Counted from the stretch's first letter, positions 8,581 through 20,482 are shown. The stretch: 64,000 nt of DNA from Pseudoips prasinana (GCA_951640165.1 OX621236.1:28760948-28824947), one strand, 5' to 3'. Numbers and translations: made by a program. Notes: generated from the letters alone by a model not told the origin.

Positions 8581-11296
8581 CAAACAAACATCGTATCTCT
8601 AACTTATCTTTTAAGTTTCCATAATATATTTGAAATAATTTCAGTTGTTATGTATGAAAACATTACGGGAAAAGTTGGATTTTATTTTTGACTGGAACAG
8701 TTTTATATAAATCATTAAAATGCTTCACCCACAAATTTAGTTATGGGGTTTTAACTTAAAAATATATAACTTTAAGATATTCATGGAAGGTTTGGACATT
8801 CAGTGTCAGTCCGAAACTCATTTGGCAGTCTTTATATTTAGTTATATCCGCTAGATGTTTATTTTATTAAAAGTAAGTTAAATAAAAACTATTTTGGTAC
8901 AAGTTGTCAATTAATTACGTCCGAGGCCATGTTTTGTGAAGAGAATGTAAATAACAAAGGGTCTTCTAAACTGCGACTAAAATAAACTATCACCGACAAT
9001 TTGAGTTCAGCCGGCCGAACACATTTTGTACTCCGCGATTAACATGTTGATTCACATAAGCGAAATGGCTGTTGCCATAAACACAAATTTTCATTTTATA
9101 TAAAGCGATTGAGGCTGTTGTTTTCTGTTTTAGTATTTCCGAACTCATGACTTTATGTTTTTGAAACTTCAAAGTAAGCACAACTTAGTACCATATCTTT
9201 ATAAAATTCAAATCGTATCTTACTAAGTTGTGGGAACTTTCAACTGAACCGATTTTGATGTATAATACTGCCCGTGTGAATAAATTAATAGTTGTCAATA
9301 TATTTTGTGAAGGTTCAAATCCCGATGTAATTTACCCGTGTTATTTGATTGATCCACTGATAAAACTTGTTTGGGAAATAAATCATAATTTTGACCTAAC
9401 CACATAATCTTTTAAGATGCATTTTTATTAAAAAGGTTTAATTGAGGTTGCAAATGTATGTAAAGTTGTGTATGCAAATTTATATGTATTGTATAAAATT
9501 TTGTTAAATGGACAGAAAATTGTGTCAATATTAAGTCATATAACTATATTTCCTTATATCTGCCTCAAACAAAAAGGATACGATAAAATTCTGATTTAAA
9601 AGACTACAGATTATCGTAATCGTTATTGGAAACGATCGTTGTGACAAATTTTGAGTATAAAAATAATTATGACAAACGATAAAAACCAAAATAAATTGTT
9701 TAGGTACTTTTACATTTAACTAATAATATACTAAACTAGTTTACTTATGTGTTTAAGAATCAAATTGCAATACTATGTTTTAAGACGTGACTGGCTAGTC
9801 GTTTAATATCAGTACTCAAATATTTAGTAGAGAAAACTATACGATATATCGCTAAATTCTGGGAACAGAGCAGTTGATTATGATTAAACCTAATTAATTA
9901 TGAACTATTGAAACTTTAGGTACATATTCAAGGAACCGAACAAATACAAAAAATTATATTCGTGTAATTTATAATCTAAGGAACAATGTTCGATGACATA
10001 TTAAATTAAATACGTTTATCTTTAAATACTTTTTTTATGTTGTTCGTTCCACAGGGTTTAACATTTTCTTAAGTAATTAAATATTAACGAAAACAAATGC
10101 CCTAAATGGTTTGATTGACTCAGACTAACTGTTCCATTTCCAGCCCTCGTTAATTAATTTAAAAAAAGAATAATAATTTTGTAATTTAATGTTTGGTACT
10201 TCAGTACCTTCAGAAGGTAGAGCATTATATATTTTTACACGTTTTTAAGTAAATAACATATGTAATTCCTTTATAAAATTTGCATAAATCGCAAGATTAT
10301 ATAGGTCATAATAATTATGAATGTGTTAAGGAAATAGTATGTAAGTCTTGATATTATTTAAGTGTACATATTAATAAGAAACAATATAATTATATTATAC
10401 GTGTTTATTTTTTTTTTAAACCTCGGCAGTAAAATACAAGTGATAAACCTTTGTTTTGGTTGATTTTGTAAATAATATACGGCCATAGTTTTCAACACTA
10501 CTTAGAAGTATAAATCGTAATATATTCACTTTCTAACTTTATTTAATACAACTTAAGAATGCTGGAAAATTTACAATATCTAATGAAACAAAAATCTTTA
10601 ACAATATCTAATGAACAATTAATAAAGTATTTGTGAGCATTCTTACGAAAATATTCCAAACATTTTTCAAAACTCGATTGCACGGATTATGTTGTAATTA
10701 GTAATTATTCGCTTCACCTGTAGAAGTGTGAACTCAACCCCCCAAACGTTAACCGAGAAAGGCCTTTGATCTGATCGAAACCTGGTCTGTGCTGATGTAG
10801 CTTCAAAGGTTCCAAATTGACTAGCGTCACCGCCGTGTGAACGCCACCATATTAGCTTATTACCAGGACTATAACTCGTGTCCTATCCAACTTCAACAAG
10901 GCGTGTTTTAGGGAGCTGTAATTTGATTGATGACCTCAACATAGTCTCTCAACAAGAATCTAGTTAGTTAAACGATTGTTTTCCTCACTTAACTTCCTGA
11001 TGGGACCATTGTGCGTGAACTTATTTGGCTACTCGAAACATTTTAGTTGCATAGAGGTGGCTACCGATTAGCTTGAGTGCACAATCTTCGAATCATTTAG
11101 GAACTTTGCAACGCTACAGCAGTATAGCGGTACCTGTGCTGGTGTTTCTTCCAATACAGTGCATCATCTTAAGGAGGCTGTGAAAACGACCACTGTGGGA
11201 CCAGATCAAATAGTACCTTTAAGTAACGGAAAACATGGCTAAGTGGTTGCTTTGGTCTTGCAGTAAGTCGAAACTTGAACTTATAAAACATTCATA
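8581..11296. other. Long intergenic stretch without clear features
   Basis: AT-rich. A B-box-like ggttcaaatccc near 9314-9325 may be a SINE relic. The stretch 10730-11220 is less AT-rich and looks like old LINE or gene-derived sequence but has no sustained frame. No gene supported. Confidence 0.45.
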
Positions 11297-11480
11297 ATTC
11301 CAGCTGAAAGAAGTCCACTGCTGAACAAGCCTCACCAAAAAATCATCTTGAGGGGGATATGTCATAATCGCCACACTTGGCAGAGGGTTGGCGAACTCAG
11401 TAAGATGGTCATAGTACACAGAAGGAAGCTGCTGACCGTCCTCTGGTAGATATTCCCTCGGATAAGATGGGGTGATGATA
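11297..11480 (-). mobile_element. Degraded RTE-like LINE 3' end
   Basis: The block 'agctgaaagaagtccactgc' and 'aacaagcctcacc' corresponds to the RTE terminus 'agccgaaagacgtccactgc' at 15599. On the minus strand it would encode the family C-terminus ending VQQWTSF, now with frameshifts. Confidence 0.55.
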
Positions 11481-14400
11481 TTCTGATATTCGCCGCCGTC
11501 ACAGCATAATGTATAACTAGTATAACCAGTATTTTCCTATAAAAAAATAATATCAATGGGTAATGAAAGTTACCTACCTACCTCCTCACTAAAGCGACTT
11601 TATTCTCATTAAGTGTCAAATTTGCATTTGACAACACAGAACAATTTAGACTAGCTTAACCATCGAGAATGAGTTCCCAATGGCAATCTTTACATAATTC
11701 TGGTCTAGAATAACTACTTACCTAATGGGGTTTTATGTGGTTTTGCATTTTGAATTTGATTCTAATACAACACAATTTAGACTGCACCGTTATAGAAACG
11801 CTAAACTGACAGATGATAGTAGACTATTGTATGTATACCCATGCTAGCTGTACAGTTGTAAGTGGGAGGTGTCGTCGGAAATTACACTGGTCTTAATTTA
11901 TGGGCCGACCGCTCTCTGTCGCTTGAATAAATTCCTTTAAGCTAATGTTAGCTTTGATCTTAAAGTTTAATTGAATCTCTACGATATAATTAAGAAGTTG
12001 AGTAAAGAGTTTTTTCCCGCACGTTGTGGTTCTAAAAAACGGTTAAATATATTTGAGTGCTCATTATCACATAATAAACCACCGTTATGCATGAAATGCA
12101 AATGCATGGGTACTTTTTTTTCCACCTCCTATATATATTTTTCACGAATCCAGGATATATATAACACCAGCGCTCTGATTTTCGATGACTGGAAGCGTAG
12201 AAAATATTCCCGTAGGTTCATGACTCGAGACATAAAAGTCTTTTGCCCTTAAGCCTAACGGTTTCACAGTTCTCCTCACGGATGAAATAAAAATAAATTT
12301 TATCGTAAAAATGGTTGACTTTATTCACACGGCTCCCAAAGGCTACTGAGATAATTCCAAAGGTCACCGCAGATGATCACTCTACACTGTCTACGCTATT
12401 GTATACATGTAGTATACTGTTAAAAATGTTTTGTACTTACCTAGTTATTTCTAATTATGGCTTCAATGGTGGCAAAAACGATTAATTAAATCCTCTTTTC
12501 TTTATTCAATATCGTGAGGCACAAAAGAAAGTATTTACGTGCAAATAAATAGGGCTTCTGTCTTTGTTGGTGTCCACAAAAAGTTCGGAATTCTGACCAT
12601 GATCCCTCAAAGGCAATGCTTTTACTTATGATAATATTGGTGGCAAATATTTGCGGCCAGTAAAACAAGTTTTTCGTGAAAAGGTATTTATTTATTTCAC
12701 TAATATTGTTTGGTTTATTTTCCATAGGGAGAATGATGAAGTTTATGGAATTACTTAAGCAATCCAGACAGCTCGGAAAAGCGTAGTTCTACTGCTGTCA
12801 TTGGGGTATTGTCTGTGAGTCTAATATATAGAACAAAAAATATTATTCTGTGTATACTGCAGTCCAAACAAAACCAAATATTACACCATAAAAATATTTT
12901 ATAAATGTTTTAAAATATCTTGTACATGTTTGAAAATCGAGCTGTGAGTTGTGCGGAAGCAATCGTTTTAACCCTTAAGGTTTGATGTGTCTTTATTTCT
13001 CATAAGAATTTGCAGTAATTCAAAAAGAATATGCAGATTTAATAAAAATATCTTTTTTATGAGTTTAGACAATATTTAAGGGGTTTTCTTGAAATAATGT
13101 TTAGTATTTACTATTTCTCAGCTGTTTGCTAATCTAATCTAAATAATGTACATGTACATACCATGACGTTTATATACATAGTTGCAATGTCAGGTTCGTG
13201 TTTATGTGGTTAACATTATTTCAAGACACAATATTAAAAATCGATATAAGCGAAAAACCGTAAATTACATAAAACTATAAGTAGCTAATGCTAACTTAAA
13301 GGAGACGGATACGATTTCATACAATATTGGGCTCGGATGTACAAAGATAAAAGTGGTGTCAATTAATGGGTCTATAAATTATCAGCCAATCACTAAAAAT
13401 CCATGGATTAATTCAATCTATGAGCAGAGTTATAAAAGATTTAGTCTTAATAGAGAGGTTATGTACCAACCTATACTAAACAGAAGATTTTTAAGGGCAA
13501 TTGCTATTTAATAGTTATCCGTGTATCAGAAGTACGTAGAGAATGCAGTTGTCGAGGGATATATAAACAAAACAATAAAAAATAGTCAAATCACACACGC
13601 ACTAAACGATACGAGAAACGAGTGACCGATCATAGATTAAGATTCAAAATCTGTCACCCATGTCATAGATTAAAAATATAGTTGCCAATTACTAACAAAT
13701 CGATTTGAACGATATTATGATATCTATTTATTTTGTTAATATTTAATTTTTTACTGTTGACATTATGTTAATGTATTTAATAATTATTATAATTAAATCG
13801 GTTACCTGGTGTCTGGTGCAAAAGGATTTATATTACATTGTTTGAACTCATTAACGTTAATCCATTATAGTAATCAACAACCAATTTAATTCGTGACTTT
13901 AACTTATTTTGAGATTTCTCGTTCCCCAGATTGTAAATTGGGTTAATTTTTTACAGTTTGAAATAGAAAAATAAAACGCTTTTTTTAAACCATATCTGAT
14001 CTCAACTTATTACAGTCAGGCCCAGAAATCCCCGTCTCCTTTATCATTATTGTCAGGTCAATTGAATAAAAAATTGAAAATAACTACAATTTTTTTGTTC
14101 TATAATGCTTTGATCCATAATATTCACACCGGTGATGCAGGGATACAAAACTTAAATAAAACAGGAAAAAAATAGGGAAACCATTTCAAAAAATTTAATT
14201 TTTATTTTATAAATGGAACGTTTAAAAAAGAAACACATTTTCTATCCGTGAATTATTAATTCAACCATAGCTCGACATAAGCGAAAGCATTTTAAGATTT
14301 ATTTAAACGCCATGATTAAACATGATAGCCTATTAACATTTCATCTCGCCTCAGCATTTATTTATTTTAAGGAGTCCAATATTTACAACATTATCGCCGC

Positions 14401-14601
14401 TTGTGTACCGAGGTTAAAAATAAAATTACTTCTATATTTACGAGGGAAGCTCGCGGAAATTTTTCATCTCTATTAAAGTACTTTGTCATGTTTTCGATAT
14501 TAAAATACTTTTGCCAAATTTTAATACTTTAGCGGAGATTTATAAAGATGGTTCAGTCAAATTTGTACGTCGGTTGATATTCTTTGATCTTGACATAATT
14601 T
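11481..14601. other. Long intergenic stretch without clear features
   Basis: AT-rich sequence with scattered short frames (for example 11971-12252 and 12486-12725) that resemble no family I know and show no splice or start context. No repeats shared with the rest of the window were noticed. Confidence 0.45.
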
Positions 14602-14850
14602 TACGGTTCCGTACCGAAAGGGTAAAACGGAACCCTATTACTAAGACTTCGCTGTCTGTCTGTCCATCTGTCATCCGGCTGTATCTCATGAACCGTGATA
14701 GAGTGTTGTCGCTATAAAAAGAAATACTAAAAAATAAAATAAATATTTAAGGGGGCTCCCATACAACGAAGGTGAATTTTTTGCTCGTTTTTATAGACAA
14801 TGGTACGGAACCCTATGTGCGCGAGTCCGACTCGTACTTGGCTGGTTTTA
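14602..14850 (-). mobile_element. Interspersed repeat with CGAGTCGGACTCG end
   Basis: Spans 'acggttccgtaccgaaaggg' to 'gcgagtccgactcgtacttg' plus gctggtttt, with the internal blocks tgtctgtctgtcc, ggctgtatctcatgaaccg and gggggctcccata. It is the reverse orientation of the copy at 20502-20772. Both termini carry tacggaacc-type blocks in opposite orientation, suggesting a MITE-like element. Class uncertain. Confidence 0.7.
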
Positions 14851-14942
14851 TTACCTAGTAAGTCAGGGCTGTTTTTGTAGTGCAAGTGAATCCACTGACG
14901 TTGCGTTAACTGTACTAGAGTTTTCAATATGTATGTATCTTA

Positions 14943-15325
14943 TTCAAATTCAAATTCAAATTCAAATATATTTATTTCGGAAAAATATCCATATAATGTT
15001 AGTATAACTTAGCCTAATGTTAGTATCAATTAAATTAATTATGCTAAGGGTGTCTGGACTCTTACCCACCTGTGTAAAAGGGGAGAGTCCCACCGATCAG
15101 AAAACACATTCAGGATGCCATTGGAGGAGAAGCGCAAGCGCTCCATCATGGAAGCGCAGCGCCTCCGCATGATCGCGGCGAACCCGTCGACGCACGACTC
15201 CGCGAACATCCCCGATGCGCTACACCGCCATGGCAACCCCAAGAGCACCCTGAATGCGTTATTGTACTGTACGCGCAGGTTGCTGTATGCCCGCTGGGTA
15301 TACTTATTAAACCGTAGACGCCTTT
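14943..15325 (-). mobile_element. LINE 3' end with (TTTGAA)n tail
   Basis: On the minus strand, a GC-richer coding remnant (about 15325-15040) reads YSNLRVQYNNAFRVLLGLP, then a Met/Arg-rich segment and a stop. I recognise this as the C-terminal end of a lepidopteran non-LTR retrotransposon polyprotein. It is followed by a short 3' UTR and a (TTTGAA)n tail at 14943-14975. The 5' truncation is near 15325. Confidence 0.75.
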
Positions 15326-15444
15326 AGAAGTTCTACTCGATGATACTGTTTGTGAACTTTATTCATGTCAGGTAACTTAGTTGAAGTTCACATGATTAAT
15401 ATTTTTTATTAGTTTTTTCAGACAACTTCCGCTCAATGGTAAGG

Positions 15445-15590
15445 ATTCCCTGTAGCGCGGGGAATTTTACAAACATACAAAAATACACGTACATAAAGTA
15501 CACCCGTATTCAAAACAACTACTTCTGATGGGTCATACAAATAATTGTCCTATTATGTCCTTGTCAACACAAGCTGGTAGGCGACCATTC
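15445..15590 (-). mobile_element. SINE fragment, type D
   Basis: The block 'ctgtagcgcggggaatttta' and the following caaacata..acacccg..caaaacaac..catacaaataattgtc resembles 19139-19262 on the minus strand, where a tRNA-like B box is still visible. Here the head is lost. Confidence 0.5.
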
Positions 15591-15596
15591 ATCATA

Positions 15597-15911
15597 TCAG
15601 CCGAAAGACGTCCACTGCTGGACAAAGGCCTCACCCAAGGATCTCCACAATAGCCGGTCCTGCCCTGCCCGCATCCAGCGGCTTCCCGCGACCCGCACAA
15701 GATCATCGGTCCACCGTGTAGGAGAACTGCCCACGCTGCGTCTTCCGGTTCGTGGTCGCCACTCGAGAACCTTTCTGCCCCATCGGCTGTCAGTTCTACG
15801 AGCTATGTGCCCTGCCCACTGCCACTTCAGTTTGGCAATTCTTTGGGCTATGTCGGCTACTTTGGTTCGCCTGCGAATCTCAGCATTTCTGATGCGATCT
15901 CGCAGGGAAAC
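15597..15911 (-). mobile_element. RTE-like LINE 3' end, copy 1
   Basis: On the minus strand this encodes the C-terminal part of an RTE-type reverse-transcriptase polyprotein: IAQRIAKLKWQWAGHIAR at the start, WRPRTGRRSVG in the middle and GEAFVQQWTSFG at the end. It is a single open frame of about 105 codons that begins directly after an (ATG)n run at 15912-15940, which is the tail of the adjacent copy. Strongly 5'-truncated. Confidence 0.85.
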
Positions 15912-16160
15912 TCCAAGCATCATCATCATCATCATCATATCAGCCGAAAGACGTCCACTGCTGGACAAAGGCCTCCCCCAAAGATCTCCACAATTGCCGG
16001 TCTGGTGCTATTCGCATCCAGCAGTTTCCAGCGACCCGCACATGATCATCGGTCCATCTTGTAGGGGGCCTGCCCACGCTGCGTCTTCCGGTTCGTGGTC
16101 GCCACTCCACTCGACAACTCCACTCCAAGCATAGCCCTTTCCATTGCTCTTTGGGTGACC
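15912..16160 (-). mobile_element. RTE-like LINE 3' end, copy 2, with (ATG)n tail
   Basis: A second, more diverged copy of the same C-terminus (VEWRPRTGRRSVG..ending GEAFVQQWTSFG) lies immediately upstream in element orientation. It ends in the (ATG)n microsatellite typical of RTE tails, after which copy 1 starts. The two are arranged head to tail. Confidence 0.8.
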
Positions 16161-16244
16161 TTTCATCAAGGCAATATGGAAGAAATTTCCACTTCTGGGC
16201 GACCATTCATCAAGGTAATATGGAAGAAATTTCCACTTCTGGCA
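16157..16244. repeat. Two tandem 44-bp units
   Basis: The unit starting gaccwttcatcaaggyaata and ending ttccacttctgg occurs at 16157-16200 and 16201-16244 with few differences. It is related in inverted orientation to the repeat at 16930-17200 (gccagaagtggaaattt..atgaatggcc). Confidence 0.7.
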
Positions 16245-16593
16245 AGAGGTGCTGGGCTGAGGTGGTGCATTCACTATTGGTGTAAGTCCTTTATTCTGTG
16301 TTCTTTTAATATAACGAAGTATGGACACGGTAGACATCGGAGCCTTAAATAAAGCGAACAATATTCGTAAATATACCGCAGCAGATTTGCTTTGTTTTAA
16401 GATAAACCGTTTATGTGTTGTGTTTGTTTTTGTCGCGAGCCAGCGGCATGGATACCCTAATCTGCTTACTGTGGCTTAAGCAGTCTAAAAGCTCTCATGC
16501 TAAAGTAACCTGGTGTAGAACTTATATCTCTATCTTTCATATAGAATTTTGTGTCTCTATATCAAGGGTGTAGTATCCATATAACACGATCAT
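16245..16593. other. Unassigned sequence
   Basis: About 350 bp between two repeats. No frame, splice motif or repeat match is evident. Confidence 0.4.
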
Positions 16594-16893
16594 CCTTTGA
16601 TTATGGGTTGTATAGGTTGTTTACTGTGAAAGTAACTTTGCCGCCATTTGATTATGGGTTGTATAATAGGTTGTTGACTGCGATAGAAACTTCACAGCCA
16701 TTTGATTATGGGTTGTTTAATAGGTTGTTGACTGCGATAGAAACTACACCGCCGTTTGAGTATGGGTTGTATAATAGGTTGTTGACTGAGATAGTAACTT
16801 CACAACCATTTGATTATGGGTTGTATGGTAGGTTGTTGACTGAGATAGTAACTTCACAACCATTTGATTATGGGTTGTATAATAGGTTGTTAC
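16594..16893 (+). repeat. 54-bp minisatellite, five to six units
   Basis: The unit starts tttgattatgggttgtataa and ends at cttcacarcca; most units are 54 bp, the first about three bases shorter. Because 54 is a multiple of three, the + strand stays open and reads as an 18-residue repeat (FDYGLYNRLLTAIETSQP-like). There is no start context, signal or family match, so I treat it as non-coding. Confidence 0.8.
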
Positions 16894-16929
16894 TGCTATG
16901 TAATTACACAGTCTGGTGGCATCTCTATG

Positions 16930-17200
16930 TGTTCTGGTCGATGTCTGTGTGCACGGGGAGTGTTCTGAGGAACCCTGTCGCCAGAAGTGGAAATTTTATC
17001 TATATCACCCGGATGAATGGCCATCTACCACCATGAGTTTACCAAAAACTTTTTACCGCGCACTACCACTTTGTAGAATTAATTAACTGCGGAGGTATTT
17101 CCGGTCCGGTATGACATGACAGGCAACCTTGAAGTAGCGACCCTATTTCATTCTTAACAACCGGCAACGCACTTGTGGCCTTCTGGTGTTGCGAGTGTCT
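16930..17200 (+). mobile_element. LINE-like 3' repeat, type K
   Basis: Resembles 53880-54110: ccagaagtggaaatttta, gaatggccatctaccacc, actttttaccgcgcac, gcggaggtatttccggt, and then ccggcaacgcacttgtgg. I recognise the last block from a common lepidopteran interspersed repeat. Non-coding remnant, class uncertain. Confidence 0.6.
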
Positions 17201-17290
17201 ATGGGTGGTAGTGATCGATATAAAATCAGGTGCAGTGTAACAACCAACTTGCTCTTTTGCCTTGCTATTATATAAAAAAGAACACGACCG

Positions 17291-17522
17291 ACGGTCACCG
17301 TAGCCTAGTTGGTAGTGCTCCTGCCTACGAAGCTGGTGGTCCTGGGTTCGAAACCCGGTAAGTGCAAATATTTGTGTGATGAGCACGAATATTTGTTTGT
17401 TGTCATGGATGTTTTATATGTATATAAGTATTTATCTATCTATATTTATAAATATGTATATCGTCGCCTGGTACCCATAGTACAAGCTTTGCTTAGTTTA
17501 GGGCTAGGATGATATGTGTGAA
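17291..17522 (+). mobile_element. tRNA-derived SINE, type B
   Basis: Head with A box tagcctagttggtagtgctc and B box ctgggttcgaaacccgg, followed by a body (gcaaatatttgtgtgatgag, catggatgtttt, tacccatagtacaagctttg) and a short A run. Other copies are at 42441-42682 (-) and 46496-46740 (+). The body after the tRNA-like head rules out a simple tRNA gene. Confidence 0.88.
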
Positions 17523-17756
17523 AAAAAAAACAAAAATTTGAACAAAATTTGAATGGAGTATTCTGAGATCATAATATATCCCATCAAATTAAAGAGTATT
17601 GACAAAACAACGGGAAAAAGAAAAGGAACTTACAGTAGTAAGATATTAAAGACAATAAAACGTACGTCTGCACGTATTGTACTACTTTTACTTAATGTCT
17701 CTTAAAAATTATAAAATATTCTTTTTAATAAAAAGAACATATATCGTTGGAAAACT

Positions 17757-17988
17757 AACACACTGCCATCTGATCCCAAACTAGGCAGAGCCTGTGCTAT
17801 GGTAGCAATACAGCTGATAAACATACTTATATATGTATTTTTAAATACATATATGTTATAGGTAAATTACACCCAGACACAGAACAAACAATCATGTTCA
17901 TCACACAATGATCTGTCCCGGGCCGGAATCGAACCCACAACTTATGACTTAGCAGTCAGGGTAACTAACCACTAGACCAACAGGCCAT
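17757..17988 (-). mobile_element. tRNA-derived SINE, type A2
   Basis: On the minus strand: a tRNA-like head (ggcctgttggtctagtggtt), B box gtgggttcgattccggcc, then the type A body to gggatcagatggcagtgtgt. It shares gcagagcctgtgctatggta-like differences with 42181-42425, marking a subfamily. Confidence 0.8.
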
Positions 17989-17999
17989 CAATGCTTTTA

Positions 18000-18135
18000 T
18001 TTTGATACTGATATTATGACATAGCCAACAAAGCGTAGCGCTGCGTAGAATACTTTGGCGGTTTTAGGTGCCTATCTACGTCGTAGTAGCGTAGTTTGTC
18101 GCGGTATAATAACGTAGCTGCGTAGTTTGTAATAG
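18000..18135. repeat. Short gcgtag-rich inverted-repeat segment
   Basis: acaaagcgtagcgctgcgta near 18028 and gtagtagcgtagtttgt near 18083 are partly inverted copies, with another gtagctgcgtagtttgt at 18113. It looks like a small MITE remnant. No coding frame. Confidence 0.4.
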
Positions 18136-19138
18136 AGTCGCTATGCTTTTATGATCAATGAATTGATAATGCTACAAGTTTTATTCGCTCATTGAGAAGT
18201 AATCACCTTTCAGTATGTAATTTTCCTATTGGGTTGGTGTACTATCTAGTTTTCCTTACTTGAATAAATACGTACAAAAGGTATTAAACCTTTCAGTTGG
18301 TTAAATACCACTACGAATTTGACAAAATTAATGAAATGAAAATAATATGTTTAAAGGGCAGTTTTAATGTGTATGTAAAGAGAAAGCTAGTCATCCCATA
18401 AATGTTATACATTAGGTGAAAGTATTTGAGAATATTAATAAAATTCCGTTCAAAAGCCGTCATTGTACAGTAATATTTCTCCTGTCAACCATAAACATAA
18501 ATATTAACAGATAATTATTATTTTGCACGTTCCTTCTACGCTCGTTAATCATTTACTATAGTATGCGTTACAGTTTGTTAACATTTTTATATAAAGTAAG
18601 ATTGTATGGCACGTAGTAATTAGATTTATAGGAGAGTGCAGTTCGAATTTTAGACACTATTCAATATGAACACGACGAATTTTCAATCTGATTCCGAAAT
18701 AAAAAGGAAAAATGTTTCAGCTTGGAATTAAATGTTGTGTTTTGTTTTGTCATGGGCAAAAAGAATTCCCAGACTCAAAATAATTATGTATCTTGAGTAG
18801 CGAGGCGACAATCACTACTGAATGGCTAGTGAATTTAACTGTATAATTCCCAATAGAAGGCAATTCCGTAGACCGTAGTTTTATATTTAATCTTGATTCT
18901 TATTTCAAAGTATTTTATATAATTTATTTTCTGAACTAAAAGTTTGATAAAGCATGGTTGTATACTACGATATATTAATCGTATGGAAAGGATTGTTAAG
19001 TTCTTCTCGCATAATTTATTACATTTCGATATCTTGTTCATATCGTATCGTATTCATATATAAGTATTTGATTTTTATAGTTGTTCCTCATTAGTTTCGT
19101 ATTAAAATGACCCCAGAACTTGAAATTATAATACCTAC
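18136..19138. other. Intergenic stretch, nothing recognised
   Basis: AT-rich; frames on the minus strand near 18835-19041 show no family resemblance. Confidence 0.45.
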
Positions 19139-19262
19139 CTGTATCGCGGGGTACTTTACAAACATATAATGGACAGACACAATGCACACCCCGACTCAAA
19201 AACGTCACACAAATAGTTGTCTTGTGTGGGAATCGAACCCGGGAGACGAAGTACAAGGCTTA
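19139..19262 (-). mobile_element. tRNA-derived SINE fragment, type D
   Basis: Minus strand: the B box cgggttcgattcccaca (19222-19240) is followed by caagacaactatttgtgtga, cgagtcggggtgtgcattgt and a block ending gtaccccgcgata. Resembles 15445-15590. Confidence 0.6.
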
Positions 19263-19302
19263 CTAAGTCTTATTGTCGTCTGTCTGACTTGACATATATT
19301 CC

Positions 19303-19480
19303 ATTAAGAGTTGTTCAGAGTTGTCTATAACGGCTGAACGACTGTTGTCAATCGACGACAATAGGGATGGTCAGCTGAGAGTGTCCTCCGAAGCACGGAA
19401 ATACTGATAAATTAAATTATTTTGACAGTTTGTTCTACCACGTGCCTAGGCACTTCACCTCGCCGATTAATTATGGACCG
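19303..19480 (-). mobile_element. Degraded 5S-like SINE
   Basis: On the minus strand cgtgcttcggaggac, the ctgttg..cgattgacaac block and the order of pieces agree with the + strand copies at 20252 and 34345. Heavily decayed, so the call is tentative. Confidence 0.35.
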
Positions 19481-20251
19481 CTGAATGCAAAAAAAATGTA
19501 CGTCATACAAAGAAAAAATCATAAGGTAGATTCATGATGTACAATAATTATTAGATTACTATAAATATAAAAAAAAAATATATGTGATCTCTTTAGAAGT
19601 TCTTAAGTATGTCATTATTTTCAACAACGAATTTGGATGATAAGTGCCTACCAATTACGTCAAACCATGTTTAAACATTTTCGAGATTTCAAAACAAAAT
19701 TATTGTTAACTAGTAATACTACAAAATTGTTCTGACAACCACTAGGGTTTAGAAGAATATGTTAATATAAACAAAAATTTTTTAGCATTCATCTAAATAC
19801 TTGTATGTAAACATACATAGAATATTCGATATTTAAATATTGCTTTAATTTTTTCTGGCTTGTAACTCGTATTATGATAAGATAAACTCACGAAATTCCT
19901 GGGATTGCATTTCAATAGAACCAAATTTTAGATAAGTATAATATCGGTAAGCTCCTTATATCACATAAAGTATATACTTTAGCTTTTAAAATCGATATAT
20001 AAGTTAAGTACATAACTAAATTTCATAAACAATCATTAATATGTTAACTCCGAACGTGTGTTTGTTTGTTTATTACCTCTTCACGCCTCGGCTCGAATTT
20101 GATTTTCCTAAAACTTGGAAAGGTATGTGGACGGTTTATATTGATTTAGAATTTAGAATAATAATATTAATTTATTATAGTAATCTTACAGATTACTTTA
20201 ATAAATTATCACCAGTATTCAGTGTATAATTTTTTGCATTCATCAGTTCGT
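19481..20251. other. Intergenic stretch, nothing recognised
   Basis: AT-rich. A 62-codon frame at 20041-20229 has no recognisable features. Confidence 0.45.
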
Positions 20252-20482
20252 AAGTGATTGGTGATGTAAAGCAACTAGGCACGCGGTCAGCCCATAGATG
20301 GGTGACCGTTAAAGCGGTTTAATTTCTGAGCGTCTACGTGCTTCGGAAGGCACGTTAAGCTGTCCGTCCCGGTTGATGTCATTAGACAACAATCGATAAG
20401 CCATGTCAGAGGCGTACTGGGCGGCTGAACACCTCTGACACCATGTTAACCACTGCCCATATGATAAGGAAAGAAAGAAATA
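20252..20482 (+). mobile_element. SINE with 5S-rRNA-like head
   Basis: The 5' part reads aagcaactaggcacgcggtc, then agcccatagatgggtgaccg. This parallels the internal promoter region of 5S rRNA (aagcaac..gggcgcggt..agtacttggatgggtgacc). It continues with gtgcttcggaaggcacgtta and cactgcccatatgataag. A second copy at 34345-34565 has the same order. Known SINE3 elements have 5S-derived heads; placing this family there is my inference. Confidence 0.65.

Noticed and set aside
11971..12252. 93-codon plus-strand frame with several Cys
   Set aside because: Cys spacing does not fit a known zinc-finger pattern and no exon structure is visible.
15805..16134. Plus-strand protein with a poly-His or poly-Ile run
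   Set aside because: It is the antisense of RTE-like LINE coding sequence crossing the (ATG)n tail.
17291..17365. tRNA gene (A and B boxes, anticodon-like region)
   Set aside because: The same head is followed by an identical non-tRNA body at 42441 and 46496, so it is a tRNA-derived SINE. The same reasoning applies to the heads at 408-662, 2325, 2856, 34601, 34881, 44645 and 45366.
20252..20300. Functional 5S rRNA gene
   Set aside because: Only an internal stretch resembles 5S rRNA, the ends are missing, and a conserved unrelated body follows in two copies.
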